DNA of 64,000 nucleotides from Desulfobacteraceae bacterium (GTDB lineage: Bacteria; Desulfobacterota; Desulfobacteria; Desulfobacterales; UBA5852), in assembly GCA_014237395.1 (NCBI GenBank), contig JABZFP010000019.1, positions 1 to 64,000 of the forward strand, read 5' to 3'. The translations under genes and the position numbers were made by a program. Under the pieces are notes generated by a model. The model had not been told where the DNA came from, ran no database searches, and saw only the letters and a list, made by a program, of their open reading frames with translations. Of the stretch, positions 16,792 through 26,329 are shown piece by piece. How positions within the stretch are numbered: the first letter of the stretch is position 1; each line of letters opens with the position of its first letter.

Positions 16792-17257
16792 ATGCAGCCT
16801 GGCATGATGCCGCCACGGTTTATTTTCGAAAATGGCTAAAGCTTTGGTACGAATAACCGATAATGTTTCAGAGACGTGCGGCACCATTTGACGGATGACT
16901 GAAATAGCCTCACGTTTCCGATGGTGCGCATAGAATAATTGTATCTTTTCCATCGATTTGATCTCTTAAATGGAAACAGTATAGAGGGATACGCCACTTT
17001 TCGACCTCGTGGGCACTTTTAGGCTTGCATATCCCTATAAACTGATATAGAGCCATGCCAACACTAATTTCCGGCGTTGGTCGCCACGACCCCCAGTCAA
17101 TCATTCCCGCGCAGTGCGGGATTTTTAACATGCATTTCCTCACCGGCCATGGTGGCCGAAGAGGGGCGCGCAAAGTTCGGTGAATTTTAAGACGGCGAAG
17201 ACCGTTGTTCGACCCCGTACGCGCGTTTTCAAACCACTTTTCAGAAACGAAGGATAA
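16792..17257. other. Intergenic region with a weak hairpin
   Basis: 466 bases without a convincing gene. At 17105-17121 TCCCGC and GCGGGA form a 6-bp stem followed by TTTTT, which could end upstream transcripts, though it is 310 bases past the TerB-like gene. A minus-strand frame near 16910-17173 has no ribosome site. Confidence 0.4.
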
Positions 17258-17416
17258 ATGGACGAATCTAAAAAGAAGCAGTTGGAAGCCAAATTACGTC
17301 AAATGTTCCTCAATGCCAGCCAGACGCCGGAAGAAAACCGACCAACCCCGTGTAAACCCCGTGGTATTCGTGTTATCCGTCGCCGCAAAGGCGAACCCGA
17401 TATGCAAATAGCCTAA
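17258..17416 (+). CDS. Small basic protein, unknown function
   Basis: 52 residues beginning MDESKKKQLEAKLRQMFLNA and ending with a basic patch (GIRVIRRRKGEPDMQIA). AGGA lies 5 bases before the ATG at 17258. The N-terminal half is a charged amphipathic helix, the C-terminal half is Arg/Lys-rich with a single Cys, so a nucleic-acid or ribosome-binding role is possible. It sits between the TerB-like gene and RF3, both spaced by more than 280 bases, so it is probably expressed alone. I do not recognise the family. Confidence 0.55.
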   Translation: MDESKKKQLEAKLRQMFLNASQTPEENRPTPCKPRGIRVIRRRKGEPDMQIA

Positions 17417-17701
17417 TGAACGATCCATCGTATCAACTCTTCCGTTAGGCTGTCATTTTCCCCTCCGGTGGTGCATCAGCGAAACGTCATTGATTTATAG
17501 CATATGAGAATGGGACGGTTCGATTGTGTCCTGTTCTCGGCGATGCGCATGGACATCCTGCAACGCAGGCGGGCTTGGACGCATTGCACGACGTCGATGA
17601 TCGATCGATAGAAATTCGATTTTCATGCGCCCCATGCTGTGACGACTGCGGGGCGCACATGACAGTCTTACTAGCGCCTGAAATGGCGGTAAGATCATAC
17701 T

Positions 17702-19288
17702 ATGAAAAAACTTCACCAAAAAGAAATCGACCGGCGGCGCACCTTCGGCATTATCAGCCATCCGGATGCCGGCAAAACAACACTGACCGAAAAACTTCTT
17801 CTGTTCGGAGGGGCCATTCAACAGGCCGGCGCCGTCCGTGCGCGAAAGGCGGCTCGCCACGCCACCAGCGACTGGATGTCGATCGAAAAGGAGCGTGGTA
17901 TATCGGTGACCAGTTCGGTCATGAAATTCAATTACCAAGATTATGAAATCAATCTCCTCGATACGCCTGGACACCAGGATTTTTCGGAAGACACCTATCG
18001 CGTTTTAACGGCCGTGGACAGCACGCTGATGGTCATTGACGGCGCCAAGGGGGTGGAGCCGCAGACCGAGAAGCTCATGGAAGTTTGTCGCATGCGCAAC
18101 ACACCCATCATTACTTTCATCAATAAGCTGGATCGGGAGGGATTGCCCCCGCTGGATATTCTCGATGAGATCGAAAATAAACTGCAGGTCGAATGCACCC
18201 CACTGTCCTGGCCGATTGGGATGGGGAAAAGTTTCAAGGGCGTCTACAATCTCTTCCGGCGTGAGCTGCATTTATTCGAGCCCGGAAGGGAAACCGTGGG
18301 CCAAACGGGTGTCGTCATCCGGAACCTGGCGGATCCAATGCTGGATGACCTCCTGGGTAGTCAAGCCAAGGAACTGCGTGGCGATATTGAATTGCTGGAA
18401 GGTGCGGTGGATCCTTTCGAAATGACCCACTTCCTGAATGGCAGTCAAACGCCGGTATTCTTTGGCAGTGCCATCAATAATTTTGGTGTCAAGGAGTTGC
18501 TCGATGCCTTTGTCGAGATGGCGCCGCATCCCGGGCCGCGGGCTTCGGTGACGCGTGATGTTTCCCCTTACGAGAGTGAATTCTCCGGCTTTGCTTTCAA
18601 GATACAGGCCAACATGAATCCGGCTCACCGGGACCGTATTGCGTTTGTTCGGATCTGTTCCGGTAAGTTTAATCGCGGCATGAAAGTCCTGCATCACCGG
18701 ATCGGAAAAGAGGTGACCCTGGCCAATGCCACTATTTTCATGGCCCAGGATCGCGCCAACGTGGAAGAGGCCTTTCCAGGCGACATTATCGGCATCTACA
18801 ACCACGGCACCATTAAAATCGGCGACACCTTCACAGAAAAGGAACCCCTCAAATTCAAGGGAATTCCCAATTTTGCGCCGGAACACTTCCGGCGCGTGCG
18901 CATTAAAAATCCTCTCAAAACCAAGCAGCTCAACAAAGGCTTGATCCAACTGGCCGAGGAAGGTGCCGTGCAGGTGTTTCGGCCGGTCATGGGAAGCGAT
19001 TACATCCTGGGCGCCGTGGGCGTGCTGCAGTTCGACGTCACCATGGCCCGTCTCAAGGCTGAATATGGAGTCGATGCGGTCTATGAGGCGGTGGATTATA
19101 CCGTTGCCCGCTGGGTCGCTTGTGACGATCGCAAAAAACTGGCGGAATTCGAAAAGAAAAACCTGGCCAACATTGCCCGGGATGCTGAAGGCTGCCTGTC
19201 CTATTTGGCCTCCAGCGATTGGAAACTGGGGCATTGCATGGAAAAATGGCCGGATATCGCGTTCCACAAGACCCGGGATGTCCTATAG
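17702..19288 (+). CDS. prfC: Peptide chain release factor 3
   Basis: 528 residues, the normal RF3 length. RF3 is a GTPase that removes RF1/RF2 from the ribosome after termination. The G domain shows [18 protein letters not shown] (G1), RGISVTSS (G2), [12 protein letters not shown] (G3) and [10 protein letters not shown] (G4). Domain 2 (EF-Tu-like, residues ~290-390) and the RF3-specific C-terminal domain ([37 protein letters not shown]) are complete. No strong ribosome site precedes the ATG. Not every anaerobe carries RF3; here it is intact. Confidence 0.95.
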   Translation: MKKLHQKEIDRRRTFGIISHPDAGKTTLTEKLLLFGGAIQQAGAVRARKAARHATSDWMSIEKERGISVTSSVMKFNYQDYEINLLDTPGHQDFSEDTYRVLTAVDSTLMVIDGAKGVEPQTEKLMEVCRMRNTPIITFINKLDREGLPPLDILDEIENKLQVECTPLSWPIGMGKSFKGVYNLFRRELHLFEPGRETVGQTGVVIRNLADPMLDDLLGSQAKELRGDIELLEGAVDPFEMTHFLNGSQTPVFFGSAINNFGVKELLDAFVEMAPHPGPRASVTRDVSPYESEFSGFAFKIQANMNPAHRDRIAFVRICSGKFNRGMKVLHHRIGKEVTLANATIFMAQDRANVEEAFPGDIIGIYNHGTIKIGDTFTEKEPLKFKGIPNFAPEHFRRVRIKNPLKTKQLNKGLIQLAEEGAVQVFRPVMGSDYILGAVGVLQFDVTMARLKAEYGVDAVYEAVDYTVARWVACDDRKKLAEFEKKNLANIARDAEGCLSYLASSDWKLGHCMEKWPDIAFHKTRDVL

Positions 19289-19449
19289 TGCTCATCCAGA
19301 AATAGGCAAATTTGGTTGAGATCAAGGCACGCGAAAAATTTAACCGCAGGCATATGGGTGATATTCCGAGGATTCAATTTTTAGCGCAACGCCGATATCG
19401 GGCAAATTGGCCATTTATGGATGGGCACAATCTAACCGTTCTCCGATCT

Positions 19450-20622
19450 TTATTCTCTTCGCACAATCGGGCGGTCGCAATTGATCGCATCGATATTGGC
19501 GTGTTCCATGGCATTGATCCGGCCAATGTTGAGGCGCAGCACTTCCTGCATGCGGTTGTCCGCAAACCGGTGGTAGCTTTCATTGGCGACCGCTTTAAAA
19601 CCTCTCCTGATCTTGTGTTCCCCGCCGATGCCCGGATCGAAAATGCGGATGCCGTTTTCAATCGCCCATTCGATCGGCCGATAGTAACAGGCATTGAAGT
19701 GCAAGGCATTGGCGTGCACCAATGCTCCCCAGTAGCGACCGTACATGCGATCCCCTTTTACCAGCAGAAACGACATGCCGATCGGCAGGTCGTCCGTATG
19801 GCCTGTGTAAGCGGCAATCAACAGGATGCGTCGGCGGTAGTTTTCGTAAAGGCCGGGGAAAAACGCTTTCGTGAGATACTTGCAGCCCCAGGGACCGAAC
19901 TGCGCGTTGGTGTCGGAGTACAAGCGGTGCATATGCGGAAATAGATCCCGCGTGATGCTGTCACCGGTCAGGGGGACCAACCGAATGCCCTGGTTCGGCA
20001 TGGCCCGGCGCTCGCGCCGAATATTTCTTCGCTGGTTGGATTTGAAGCGGGATAGATAATCTTCGAAAGACCGGTAGCCGTCATTGTGCCAGGCAAAACT
20101 CTGGTGGGTCCAGCTCAGAAAGCCGTATTTTTCAAGCTGTCGCCCCCAATCCGGATCCGCGTATTGGAAACTGCAGCTGGCCAGACGAAAACGGTGGATC
20201 AAACGATCGATAGCCGCCATCATCAGGTCGGTAATGGACGACGGATCTTCATCCGGAGCGATAAGGAAGCGATAGCCGATGGTGGGGGAGAACGGGCTCA
20301 TCCCCACCAGTTTGGGGTAGTAGGCAATATCCAGGCGCCGGGCAACATCCGCCCAGGCGTGGTCAAACACGAATTCACCGACACTGTGGCTCTTGATGTA
20401 GAACGGCGCGGCGGCCACCAGCTCATTGTTCCGCCACAGGGTCAGGTGGTGGGGGAGCCATCCCTTTTCAGCCCCGACGCTGTTGGAGGCTTCCAGCAGA
20501 TGCAGCCATTCCCATTCCAGGAACGGCGTCGGAAGCGGGCCGGCCAGTGCATCCCAGGCAGCGGCGTCCACTTCGTCCATCCGCTGAATCCATCGTATGT
20601 CGGGCATTTTCTTTTCAGACAC
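19450..20622 (-). CDS. FemAB-like GNAT-fold protein (DUF482 family)
   Basis: 390 residues. The whole length matches the layout of PF04339/DUF482 'peptidoglycan biosynthesis FemAB-like' proteins: TPFLEWEWLHLLEASNS near residue 33, HAWADVARRLDIAYYPKLVG near 90, the basic KSNQRRNIRRERRA near 195, YWGALVHANALHFNACYY and FDPGIGGEHKIRRGF near 345. These proteins carry two GNAT-like lobes; the reaction is unproven, an aminoacyl- or acyl-transfer being assumed. Start is GTG at 20622 after AGGGAA. It is a single gene divergent from the acetyltransferase at 20930. Confidence 0.82.
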   Translation of the reverse strand: MSEKKMPDIRWIQRMDEVDAAAWDALAGPLPTPFLEWEWLHLLEASNSVGAEKGWLPHHLTLWRNNELVAAAPFYIKSHSVGEFVFDHAWADVARRLDIAYYPKLVGMSPFSPTIGYRFLIAPDEDPSSITDLMMAAIDRLIHRFRLASCSFQYADPDWGRQLEKYGFLSWTHQSFAWHNDGYRSFEDYLSRFKSNQRRNIRRERRAMPNQGIRLVPLTGDSITRDLFPHMHRLYSDTNAQFGPWGCKYLTKAFFPGLYENYRRRILLIAAYTGHTDDLPIGMSFLLVKGDRMYGRYWGALVHANALHFNACYYRPIEWAIENGIRIFDPGIGGEHKIRRGFKAVANESYHRFADNRMQEVLRLNIGRINAMEHANIDAINCDRPIVRRE

Positions 20623-20809
20623 GTCCGTTCCCTGTTCAACCGCACGATCCGCACCATGACCGATGTGTTGCTTATCCCTGTACCATGATCACACCAACGC
20701 TATTCGTGACGGAATAATAAGCCCTGCAATGATGGTTGTCACCCGGCAACGCCCACTGCGGAGATGCTTTCTCCGGTTTCCGGAAGAGGGCGCATGATGC
20801 CGTAAGGTT

Positions 20810-20838
20810 TTGACAGGCGTGGCGCGGAAGTCTATAAG
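20810..20838 (+). promoter_or_regulatory. Sigma-70 promoter of the ArsN2-like gene
   Basis: TTGACA at 20810-20815 and TATAAG at 20833-20838 are separated by exactly 17 bases, nearly consensus. The start would be near 20845, about 85 bases before the ATG at 20930. The rest of the 20623-20929 gap holds no gene that I can recognise. Confidence 0.7.
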
Positions 20839-20929
20839 ATATCAAGCATCCTGAATGATTCGGGACACGTCGTGGCCAGCGGCAACCAATGACTGCCCTG
20901 AATCGACACAGACGAGGAGGTCGCCTTCC

Positions 20930-21385
20930 ATGAACAGCGATTTGGCATTTCCAATTATGCTCAGCGGTATCCGCCCGGGAGAAGAAGCAGAGGTCATCGG
21001 CCTGATCGAGAATGCCGGCTTGACTGTGCAGGACTTGAACACGGAAAAACTGGTGCATTTCATTGTGGCCCGTGTCGGTAATGCGATCGTCGGGACCGTG
21101 GGGCTGGAGCCGGTTGGGGATGGGGCGCTGCTGCGCTCCCTGACCGTATTGGAAGGCTATCGAAACCGGACGGTGGCAACCCGCCTGGTCGAGGCGATCG
21201 AAAAATATGCCCGTGCCCATGGCGTTGGTGCTGTTTACCTGCTGACGCTCACGGCGGCTGGTTTTTTTACCAAACAGGGCTTTCATTTGATAGACCGCCA
21301 CGCCGTACCCGCAGCGATGCAAGCCACGCAAGAATTCCGCACGTTGTGCCCCGACGAAGCCCAGTGCCTCTCAAAAAACCTATAG
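20930..21385 (+). CDS. GNAT N-acetyltransferase, ArsN2-like
   Basis: 151 residues. The acetyl-CoA site is visible as VLEGYRNRTVATRLVEAIEKYARAHG (the R/Q-x-x-G/T-x-x-L region), then VYLLTLTAAGFFTKQGF. The end, PAAMQATQEFRTLCPDEAQC, is characteristic of the ArsN2 family linked to arsenic resistance operons. No ars genes are nearby, so its natural substrate is open; a general small-molecule acetyltransferase is possible. GAGGAGG precedes the ATG at 20930 by about 10 bases. A good promoter lies upstream. Confidence 0.8.
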   Translation: MNSDLAFPIMLSGIRPGEEAEVIGLIENAGLTVQDLNTEKLVHFIVARVGNAIVGTVGLEPVGDGALLRSLTVLEGYRNRTVATRLVEAIEKYARAHGVGAVYLLTLTAAGFFTKQGFHLIDRHAVPAAMQATQEFRTLCPDEAQCLSKNL

Positions 21386-21442
21386 ATCGGCGCTTTCTCC
21401 CTTTGGGAAACCCCGCATTTTTATCGCTCATTTCGATCGGTC

Positions 21443-22345
21443 TTATTTGGCGGCCCGCAAGGTTGTGACAATCCCGGCGGCAATCAGAACCATGCCGGCC
21501 CAATGAAACCAGCGGAACGATTCGCCCAGAAAAAAAAACGCCATGACGCTGCCGAAAACTGGCATCAGGTAGAGGAATAGTCCGGCCCGGTTGGCGCCGA
21601 TATGTTCCACCCCGCGATTGTAACAGAGATAGGAAATGATGGACGGGAAGATGCCGACGTAGGCCACGGCGAGCAGGGTTATCCGGTTGAATTGGATCGC
21701 GCGGACCGCGAATGTTTCCCAGAGATAGAGGGGCAGCAGCATCAGCGCACCAAGGATGAACGTCACCGCCACGAAGCTGAGGGGATGGATGGGGGGCCGC
21801 TTGCGCAAGAGAACCGAGTAACCGGCATAGGACAGGACGGCCGTCAGCACCAGAAGATCGCCCGGGTTGAACGACAGGGAGGCCATGACCCGGACGTCTC
21901 CCTGGACAATGATCGTTATCGCCCCGATCAGGCAGAGCATCACGCCGCCGATTTGACCCTTGTTGATGGGCACCCGGAATAAACCAAAGGACAGGATGAC
22001 GATGAAGACCGGCATCATGGTCTGCATCAAAAAAGCATTGATGGCCACGGTATGCCGAAGGCCCATATAGGCCAGGGTATTGAAAGCTGCGACACCGGTG
22101 CCGGCTAACAGGAGGATGATCGGCCAGTGGCGCGTAATGGTGGACCAGTCCCGTTTCAGCGGGGAAAAGGCCGGGCCGATGATCAGCAGTGACGCGATGG
22201 TCCAGCGCCAGAAGGCCAGAGCGATGGGCGGAATATCGGTGCGGACGGCCCGGCCCAGAATAAAATTTCCTGACCAGAACACCATGGCGAGCGTCAAGAG
22301 CAGATAGGGCATAAGGGATGACGGGTGTTTGATGGCTGGCGGCAT
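21443..22345 (-). CDS. EamA/DMT-family permease
   Basis: 300 residues with ten membrane segments in two EamA repeats: the first begins MPYLLLTLAMVFWSGNFILG, the second near NPGDLLVLTAVLSYAGYSVL. SYLCYNRGVEHIGANRAGLFLYLMPVFG is typical of the second repeat's end. It is an inner-membrane metabolite or drug exporter of unknown substrate. The open frame runs much further upstream, antisense to proA, but that part is not membrane-like; ATG 22345 just before the first helix is the sensible start. It is divergent from proA, 135 bases apart. Confidence 0.85.
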   Translation of the reverse strand: MPPAIKHPSSLMPYLLLTLAMVFWSGNFILGRAVRTDIPPIALAFWRWTIASLLIIGPAFSPLKRDWSTITRHWPIILLLAGTGVAAFNTLAYMGLRHTVAINAFLMQTMMPVFIVILSFGLFRVPINKGQIGGVMLCLIGAITIIVQGDVRVMASLSFNPGDLLVLTAVLSYAGYSVLLRKRPPIHPLSFVAVTFILGALMLLPLYLWETFAVRAIQFNRITLLAVAYVGIFPSIISYLCYNRGVEHIGANRAGLFLYLMPVFGSVMAFFFLGESFRWFHWAGMVLIAAGIVTTLRAAK

Positions 22346-22480
22346 GGGTACGGCATACCACCGAACCCCTTGAATCGCAATGCGGGAGCATTGCCGGAGT
22401 TGATGTTTTTCCCGTGCTGGAGTAGGGTCTATCGCCCATGCAGTTCTGGCTGGAACCTCAGAGATGGAGGACATTGCGGA

Positions 22481-23776
22481 ATGGACATCCAAACCATTGC
22501 GGCGCAAGCAAAGACAGCCGCTATCGCGATGGCGGGACTGGGAACCGACATCAAAAACCAGGCGCTGGCCGAGATTGCTGCAGCGCTGGAAAGTCGCCAG
22601 GCGGATATTGTGGCCGCCAACCAGTCCGATCTGGACCGTTCGGAGAAGGAGAACCTGGCTCCGCCCTTGCTGAAACGACTCAAATTCGATGCCGTCAAGA
22701 TCGATGAGGCCTGCGCGGGATTGCGCAGCATGATCCAATTGCCCGATCCGGTGGGCCGCACGCTGGATGCCATGGAGGTGGATGACGGGTTGGAACTGTT
22801 TCGCGTGAGCTGCCCGATCGGGTTGATCGGCGTCATTTTCGAATCCCGTCCCGATGCGCTGGTTCAGATCGCCTGCCTTTGCCTGAAAAGCGGCAATGGC
22901 GTTCTCCTCAAGGGGGGGCGCGAAGCCATGGCGACCAATCGACTCCTGGCCGACATCATCCACCGTGCGGGCATTGCGGCCGGCATCCCGGACGGTTGGC
23001 TGGGGCTGCTGGAAACGCGCGATGATGTCGCGGATATGCTGCAGCTGGATGAATTTATCGACCTGATCATTCCCCGGGGCAGCAATGCCTTCGTCAAACA
23101 TATCATGGACAACACCACGATCCCGGTGATGGGGCATGCGGACGGGATCTGCCATGTCTATATCGACCGCGGGGCGGATCTGGACATGGCCGAACGTATT
23201 GTCGTCGACAGTAAAACCCAATACGTGGCGGTATGCAATGCGGCCGAGACCCTGCTGGTGCATCGCGCGGTTGCGGAAGCTTTTCTGCCACGCATCAAGA
23301 CCGCGCTGGAGAAAAAGGGCGTTGAAATCCGAGGCTGCCATAGAACGGTGGGAATCATCGATGTCATGCCGGCCAGCGAAGAAGACTGGCGCACCGAATA
23401 TCTGGATTACATCCTGTCTATCCGGGTGGTGGACAGCCTTGTTGCGGCCGTGGATCATATCAATGCCTTCGGGTCGGGACATACCGACGTGATTGTCAGC
23501 CCGGACCGTCAGCGGGGCATTCGATTCATGAATACGGTGGATTCGGCCGACGTGTTTCTCAACTGCAGCAGCCGGTTTTGTGACGGGTTCCGGTTCGGGC
23601 TGGGCGCCGAAGTGGGCATCAGCACGAACAAAACCCACGCCCGCGGTCCGGTCGGTCTGGAGGGGCTGGTGATTTACCAATGGCGCATGATCGGGCATGG
23701 TCAGATCGTGGCCGATTACACCGGGCCGGAGGCCCGCCGATTTACCCATCGGAAACTCGATAAATCCTTCGGATAA
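22481..23776 (+). CDS. proA: Glutamate-5-semialdehyde dehydrogenase (gamma-glutamyl phosphate reductase)
   Basis: 431 residues, second step of proline synthesis: NADPH-dependent reduction of gamma-glutamyl phosphate. Aldehyde-dehydrogenase-fold features: PIGLIGVIFESRPDALVQIA, LKSGNGVLLKGGREA, IPRGSNAFVKHIMDNT, the catalytic Cys in QYVAVCNAAETLLVH, and SSRFCDGFRFGLGAEVGIST plus ARGPVGLEGLVIYQW at the end. ATG 22481 is chosen from GGAGG at 22466-22470 and from the alignment-like start MDIQTIAAQAKTAA. proB is not adjacent. The gene is followed 20 bases later by a flavoprotein, probably one transcript. Confidence 0.95.
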   Translation: MDIQTIAAQAKTAAIAMAGLGTDIKNQALAEIAAALESRQADIVAANQSDLDRSEKENLAPPLLKRLKFDAVKIDEACAGLRSMIQLPDPVGRTLDAMEVDDGLELFRVSCPIGLIGVIFESRPDALVQIACLCLKSGNGVLLKGGREAMATNRLLADIIHRAGIAAGIPDGWLGLLETRDDVADMLQLDEFIDLIIPRGSNAFVKHIMDNTTIPVMGHADGICHVYIDRGADLDMAERIVVDSKTQYVAVCNAAETLLVHRAVAEAFLPRIKTALEKKGVEIRGCHRTVGIIDVMPASEEDWRTEYLDYILSIRVVDSLVAAVDHINAFGSGHTDVIVSPDRQRGIRFMNTVDSADVFLNCSSRFCDGFRFGLGAEVGISTNKTHARGPVGLEGLVIYQWRMIGHGQIVADYTGPEARRFTHRKLDKSFG

Positions 23777-23796
23777 GGACCGGCAATGAGGTGTCC

Positions 23797-24918
23797 ATGA
23801 CCGCTTTTTTTTCTCCGTTTACGATCAACGGCCTCACGCTGCCGAATCGCAGCGTGAGGTCGGCAATCTGGGAAGGCATGGCAACCGATGAGGGGCGTGT
23901 CACGTCCCGACTGGTGAACACCATGGGGCTGCTGGCCCGCAACCGGGTCGGTCTGATCATCACCGGCCATGCCTATGTGCATCCCGCGGGGCAGGCGGGT
24001 CCCTGGCAGACGGGCGCTTACAGCGATGACCTGATAGACGGTTTAAGGCAAATGACGGACCGGGTTCACGATGAGGATGGGCGCCTTTGCCTGCAACTGG
24101 CCCATGCCGGCGGGCATGCCGCTACCCGATTGACGGGCCGCACAGCGCTGGGGCCTTCCGCGTTTGCGGGGCGCTTCGGCGGCATGTGCCGGGCCATGTC
24201 CTCCGAGGAGATTCAAGAGACGCTGGAAGCGATGGCCGGGGCTGCGCGGCTCGCCCAGGCAGCCGGATTCGACGCCGTTCAGATTCATGCCGCCCACGGG
24301 TATCTGCTGAGCCAGTTTTTATCGCCCGCAACGAATTGCCGCCAAGACGATTATGGCGGTAGTTTGGAAAACCGGGCGCGCTTCGTCTGCAATGCGGTGC
24401 GTGCGGTCCGCTCGGCTGTGGGGAAAGGCTTTCCGGTCCTGGTGAAGCTCAATTCAGAGGATTTCGTCGAAGACGGTTTCCAGCAGAACGACATGCTGCG
24501 GGTGGCTTCCCTTATGGCCGAAGCCGGCGTCGATGCCCTGGAAATGAGCGGCGGCACGATCACCAACCCCCAGGAAACCCACTGCGCCCGCAAGGTGCAC
24601 CCCAGCCGCCCGGATGAAGAAGTCTACTACCGGCCGGCGGCCCGGGCCTACAAGACCGCAATTTCTTCTCCGCTTATCCTCGTGGGCGGGATCCGGTCCC
24701 TGGCCGTGGCGGAACAACTCATTGGGGATGGGACGGCCGATTTGATCGCCTTCGGACGGCCGCTCATCGCGGAACCGGGTTTGATCCGACGCTGGCAGAG
24801 CGGCAACCATGACGTCGCCGCCTGTATTTCCTGCAATCGCTGCTACGTGCCGCTGCAGGCCGGCCAGGGCGTGTCCTGTGTCGTGGCCAGCGAACGCCAC
24901 CAGCGCAAACCGCGCTGA
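23797..24918 (+). CDS. Old-yellow-enzyme family NADH:flavin oxidoreductase
   Basis: 373 residues, an FMN-binding TIM barrel. FFSPFTINGLTLPNRSVRSA at the start, LQLAHAGGHA, the substrate-binding QIHAAHGYLLSQFLSP (His pair) and QDDYGGSLENRARF are diagnostic of the OYE/2,4-dienoyl-CoA-reductase-like group. The C-terminal CISCNRCY ends the barrel but the NAD-binding Rossmann extension of dienoyl-CoA reductases is absent. Ene-reductase activity on an unknown substrate is inferred. ATG 23797 follows GAGG at 23788-23791. It closely follows proA and is convergent with the dehydrogenase at 24993. Confidence 0.9.
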   Translation: MTAFFSPFTINGLTLPNRSVRSAIWEGMATDEGRVTSRLVNTMGLLARNRVGLIITGHAYVHPAGQAGPWQTGAYSDDLIDGLRQMTDRVHDEDGRLCLQLAHAGGHAATRLTGRTALGPSAFAGRFGGMCRAMSSEEIQETLEAMAGAARLAQAAGFDAVQIHAAHGYLLSQFLSPATNCRQDDYGGSLENRARFVCNAVRAVRSAVGKGFPVLVKLNSEDFVEDGFQQNDMLRVASLMAEAGVDALEMSGGTITNPQETHCARKVHPSRPDEEVYYRPAARAYKTAISSPLILVGGIRSLAVAEQLIGDGTADLIAFGRPLIAEPGLIRRWQSGNHDVAACISCNRCYVPLQAGQGVSCVVASERHQRKPR

Positions 24919-24992
24919 GTTTCTGCTTAGAGGGCCCGATAACCATCATGCCATGGCTGTTTGCCGTCGTTTGCAGCGTCGGTGGTTCGGTT

Positions 24993-26078
24993 TCAGGGGC
25001 GCAGCACAAAGTTGCCGATATGGTTTTTGGCCATAAACGCCTCCTGAGCCTCCCGGATCGCAGACAGCGGAAATTCGCCGGCCAACAGCGGCCGGATTTC
25101 GCCCTGTTCGATATACCCCACCAGGTGACTGAAAAGGCCGGGCGGCAAGACCGTGGCCCCTTGGAACTCGAGATCCTTCAGATACAACTGGCGAAGATCG
25201 AGGGAGACGATCGGGCCGGCGATAGCGCCGGCTGTGACATAGCGTCCACCCGGCCTCAGCGCTTCGATAAGGTGGGGAAAACCGTTTCCGCCCACGACAT
25301 CGGCCACGGCATCGATCCTGCCTGCCGGCAAGACCTGGCGTAATGCGGTGGTCAGATCGTCACGGCGGTCGATGACCATGTCCGCTCCGAGCGCCGCTAC
25401 GGCGCTTTTCTTGGCGGCGCTGGTGACGGCGGCCACCGTTGCGCCGCGACGTTTGGCCAGTTGCACGAGCGCCGAACCGACGCCACCGGAAGCGCCCGTG
25501 ATGAGCAGGGTGTCTTCATGCGTAATGCGAATACGGGTCAGCATGTGTTCCGCCGTGGAATAGGAGCAGGGGAAGGTAGCCAGCTCGGCGTCGCTCAAGC
25601 CGGAATGGACCGGGAAGGCGTTGGCGGCCGGGATGGCGACATACTCCGCAAAACCACCGTCGCGTTCGCTTCCGAGATATTCGATGCTTTCACGGTCGTC
25701 GGGAGCTTGCGGATTCCGCACGACAGGTTCCACGATAACCCTTTCGCCAATGCGTTCGACCGACACCTGGTCGCCGACGGCGGCAATCCGCCCGACGACA
25801 TCCGCGCCCTGAATGCGCGGGAAGGACAAGCCGCCGCTCCAGGCCCCCTGATCGTCTTTTTTGACGACCGTAGCATCTTCGGTCGCGCCTTGGACTGTCG
25901 GGGCATACCAGCCCTTGCGGGTGTTGATATCCGTATTGTTGACACCGCAAGCCCCTACGTGGATCAGCACTTCATGCGCGCGGAGGGAGGGCACGGGTAC
26001 GTCATCTCGAATGACTAGTTTCTCGAAACCGCCATAGCCCGTCAGCAGGATAGCGGTCATCTGGTGGGGCAATTGCAT
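24993..26078 (-). CDS. Medium-chain (quinone oxidoreductase-type) alcohol dehydrogenase
   Basis: 361 residues. MDR family layout: GroES-like domain (residues 1-165, VLIHVGACGVNNTDINTRKG, GADVVGRIAAVGDQV), then a Rossmann domain with TGASGGVGSALVQLAKRRGA and a C-terminal GNFVLRP typical of NADPH-quinone oxidoreductase-like members. The catalytic-zinc Cys/His pattern of true alcohol dehydrogenases is not evident. AAAGGAG stands just upstream of ATG 26078. The substrate is unknown. It lies between the OYE gene (convergent) and a MITE-like repeat. Confidence 0.88.
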   Translation of the reverse strand: MQLPHQMTAILLTGYGGFEKLVIRDDVPVPSLRAHEVLIHVGACGVNNTDINTRKGWYAPTVQGATEDATVVKKDDQGAWSGGLSFPRIQGADVVGRIAAVGDQVSVERIGERVIVEPVVRNPQAPDDRESIEYLGSERDGGFAEYVAIPAANAFPVHSGLSDAELATFPCSYSTAEHMLTRIRITHEDTLLITGASGGVGSALVQLAKRRGATVAAVTSAAKKSAVAALGADMVIDRRDDLTTALRQVLPAGRIDAVADVVGGNGFPHLIEALRPGGRYVTAGAIAGPIVSLDLRQLYLKDLEFQGATVLPPGLFSHLVGYIEQGEIRPLLAGEFPLSAIREAQEAFMAKNHIGNFVLRP

Positions 26079-26138
26079 GGTGAAACTCCTTTGTGATGAC
26101 GTCATTTGAAAAAGGCCTGCCGGGTTTCGACACGACAT

Positions 26139-26329
26139 TAGAAACTATCTCAAAAATGTCTAGGTGTCCCTGGCGGCGTTTCCAGCTATGCTGGATACCG
26201 CACCTGGTTTAATAAAAAAGGGGGCATAGCGAACCGGCTCAAAATGCTCACATACTGCGTGTATGCTCCGATTTTTCTCCGTTTCGCGCCTTGCCACGAA
26301 CCCTAATCCTTTTTTTGAGATAGGTTCTA
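26139..26329. repeat. MITE-like inverted-repeat element (191 bp)
   Basis: The ends TAGAAACTATCTCAAAAA (26139-26156) and TTTTTGAGATAGGTTCTA (26312-26329) are inverted repeats matching at 17 of 18 positions. The 155-base interior has no coding frame but several short palindromes, one around CATACTGCGTGTATG. The right end supplies the TAG stop of the neighbouring minus-strand gene, which suggests insertion at that gene's 3' end. It looks like a non-autonomous transposable repeat; no transposase is in the window. Confidence 0.7.

Noticed and set aside
16910..17173. 87-codon minus-strand frame
   Set aside because: Lacks a ribosome site, has mixed composition and crosses a hairpin; most likely non-coding.
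18272..19267. 331-codon minus-strand frame within prfC
   Set aside because: Exact antisense of a highly conserved GTPase gene.
20930..21385. Arsenic-resistance role for the ArsN2-like gene
   Set aside because: No arsenite transporter, arsR or arsenate reductase gene is close by, so only the family likeness is claimed.
22346..23749. The minus-strand frame of the EamA transporter continues for more than 460 codons upstream
   Set aside because: It runs antisense through proA; the translation is His/Gln/Asp-rich with no membrane or domain character. Only 21443-22345 is the transporter.
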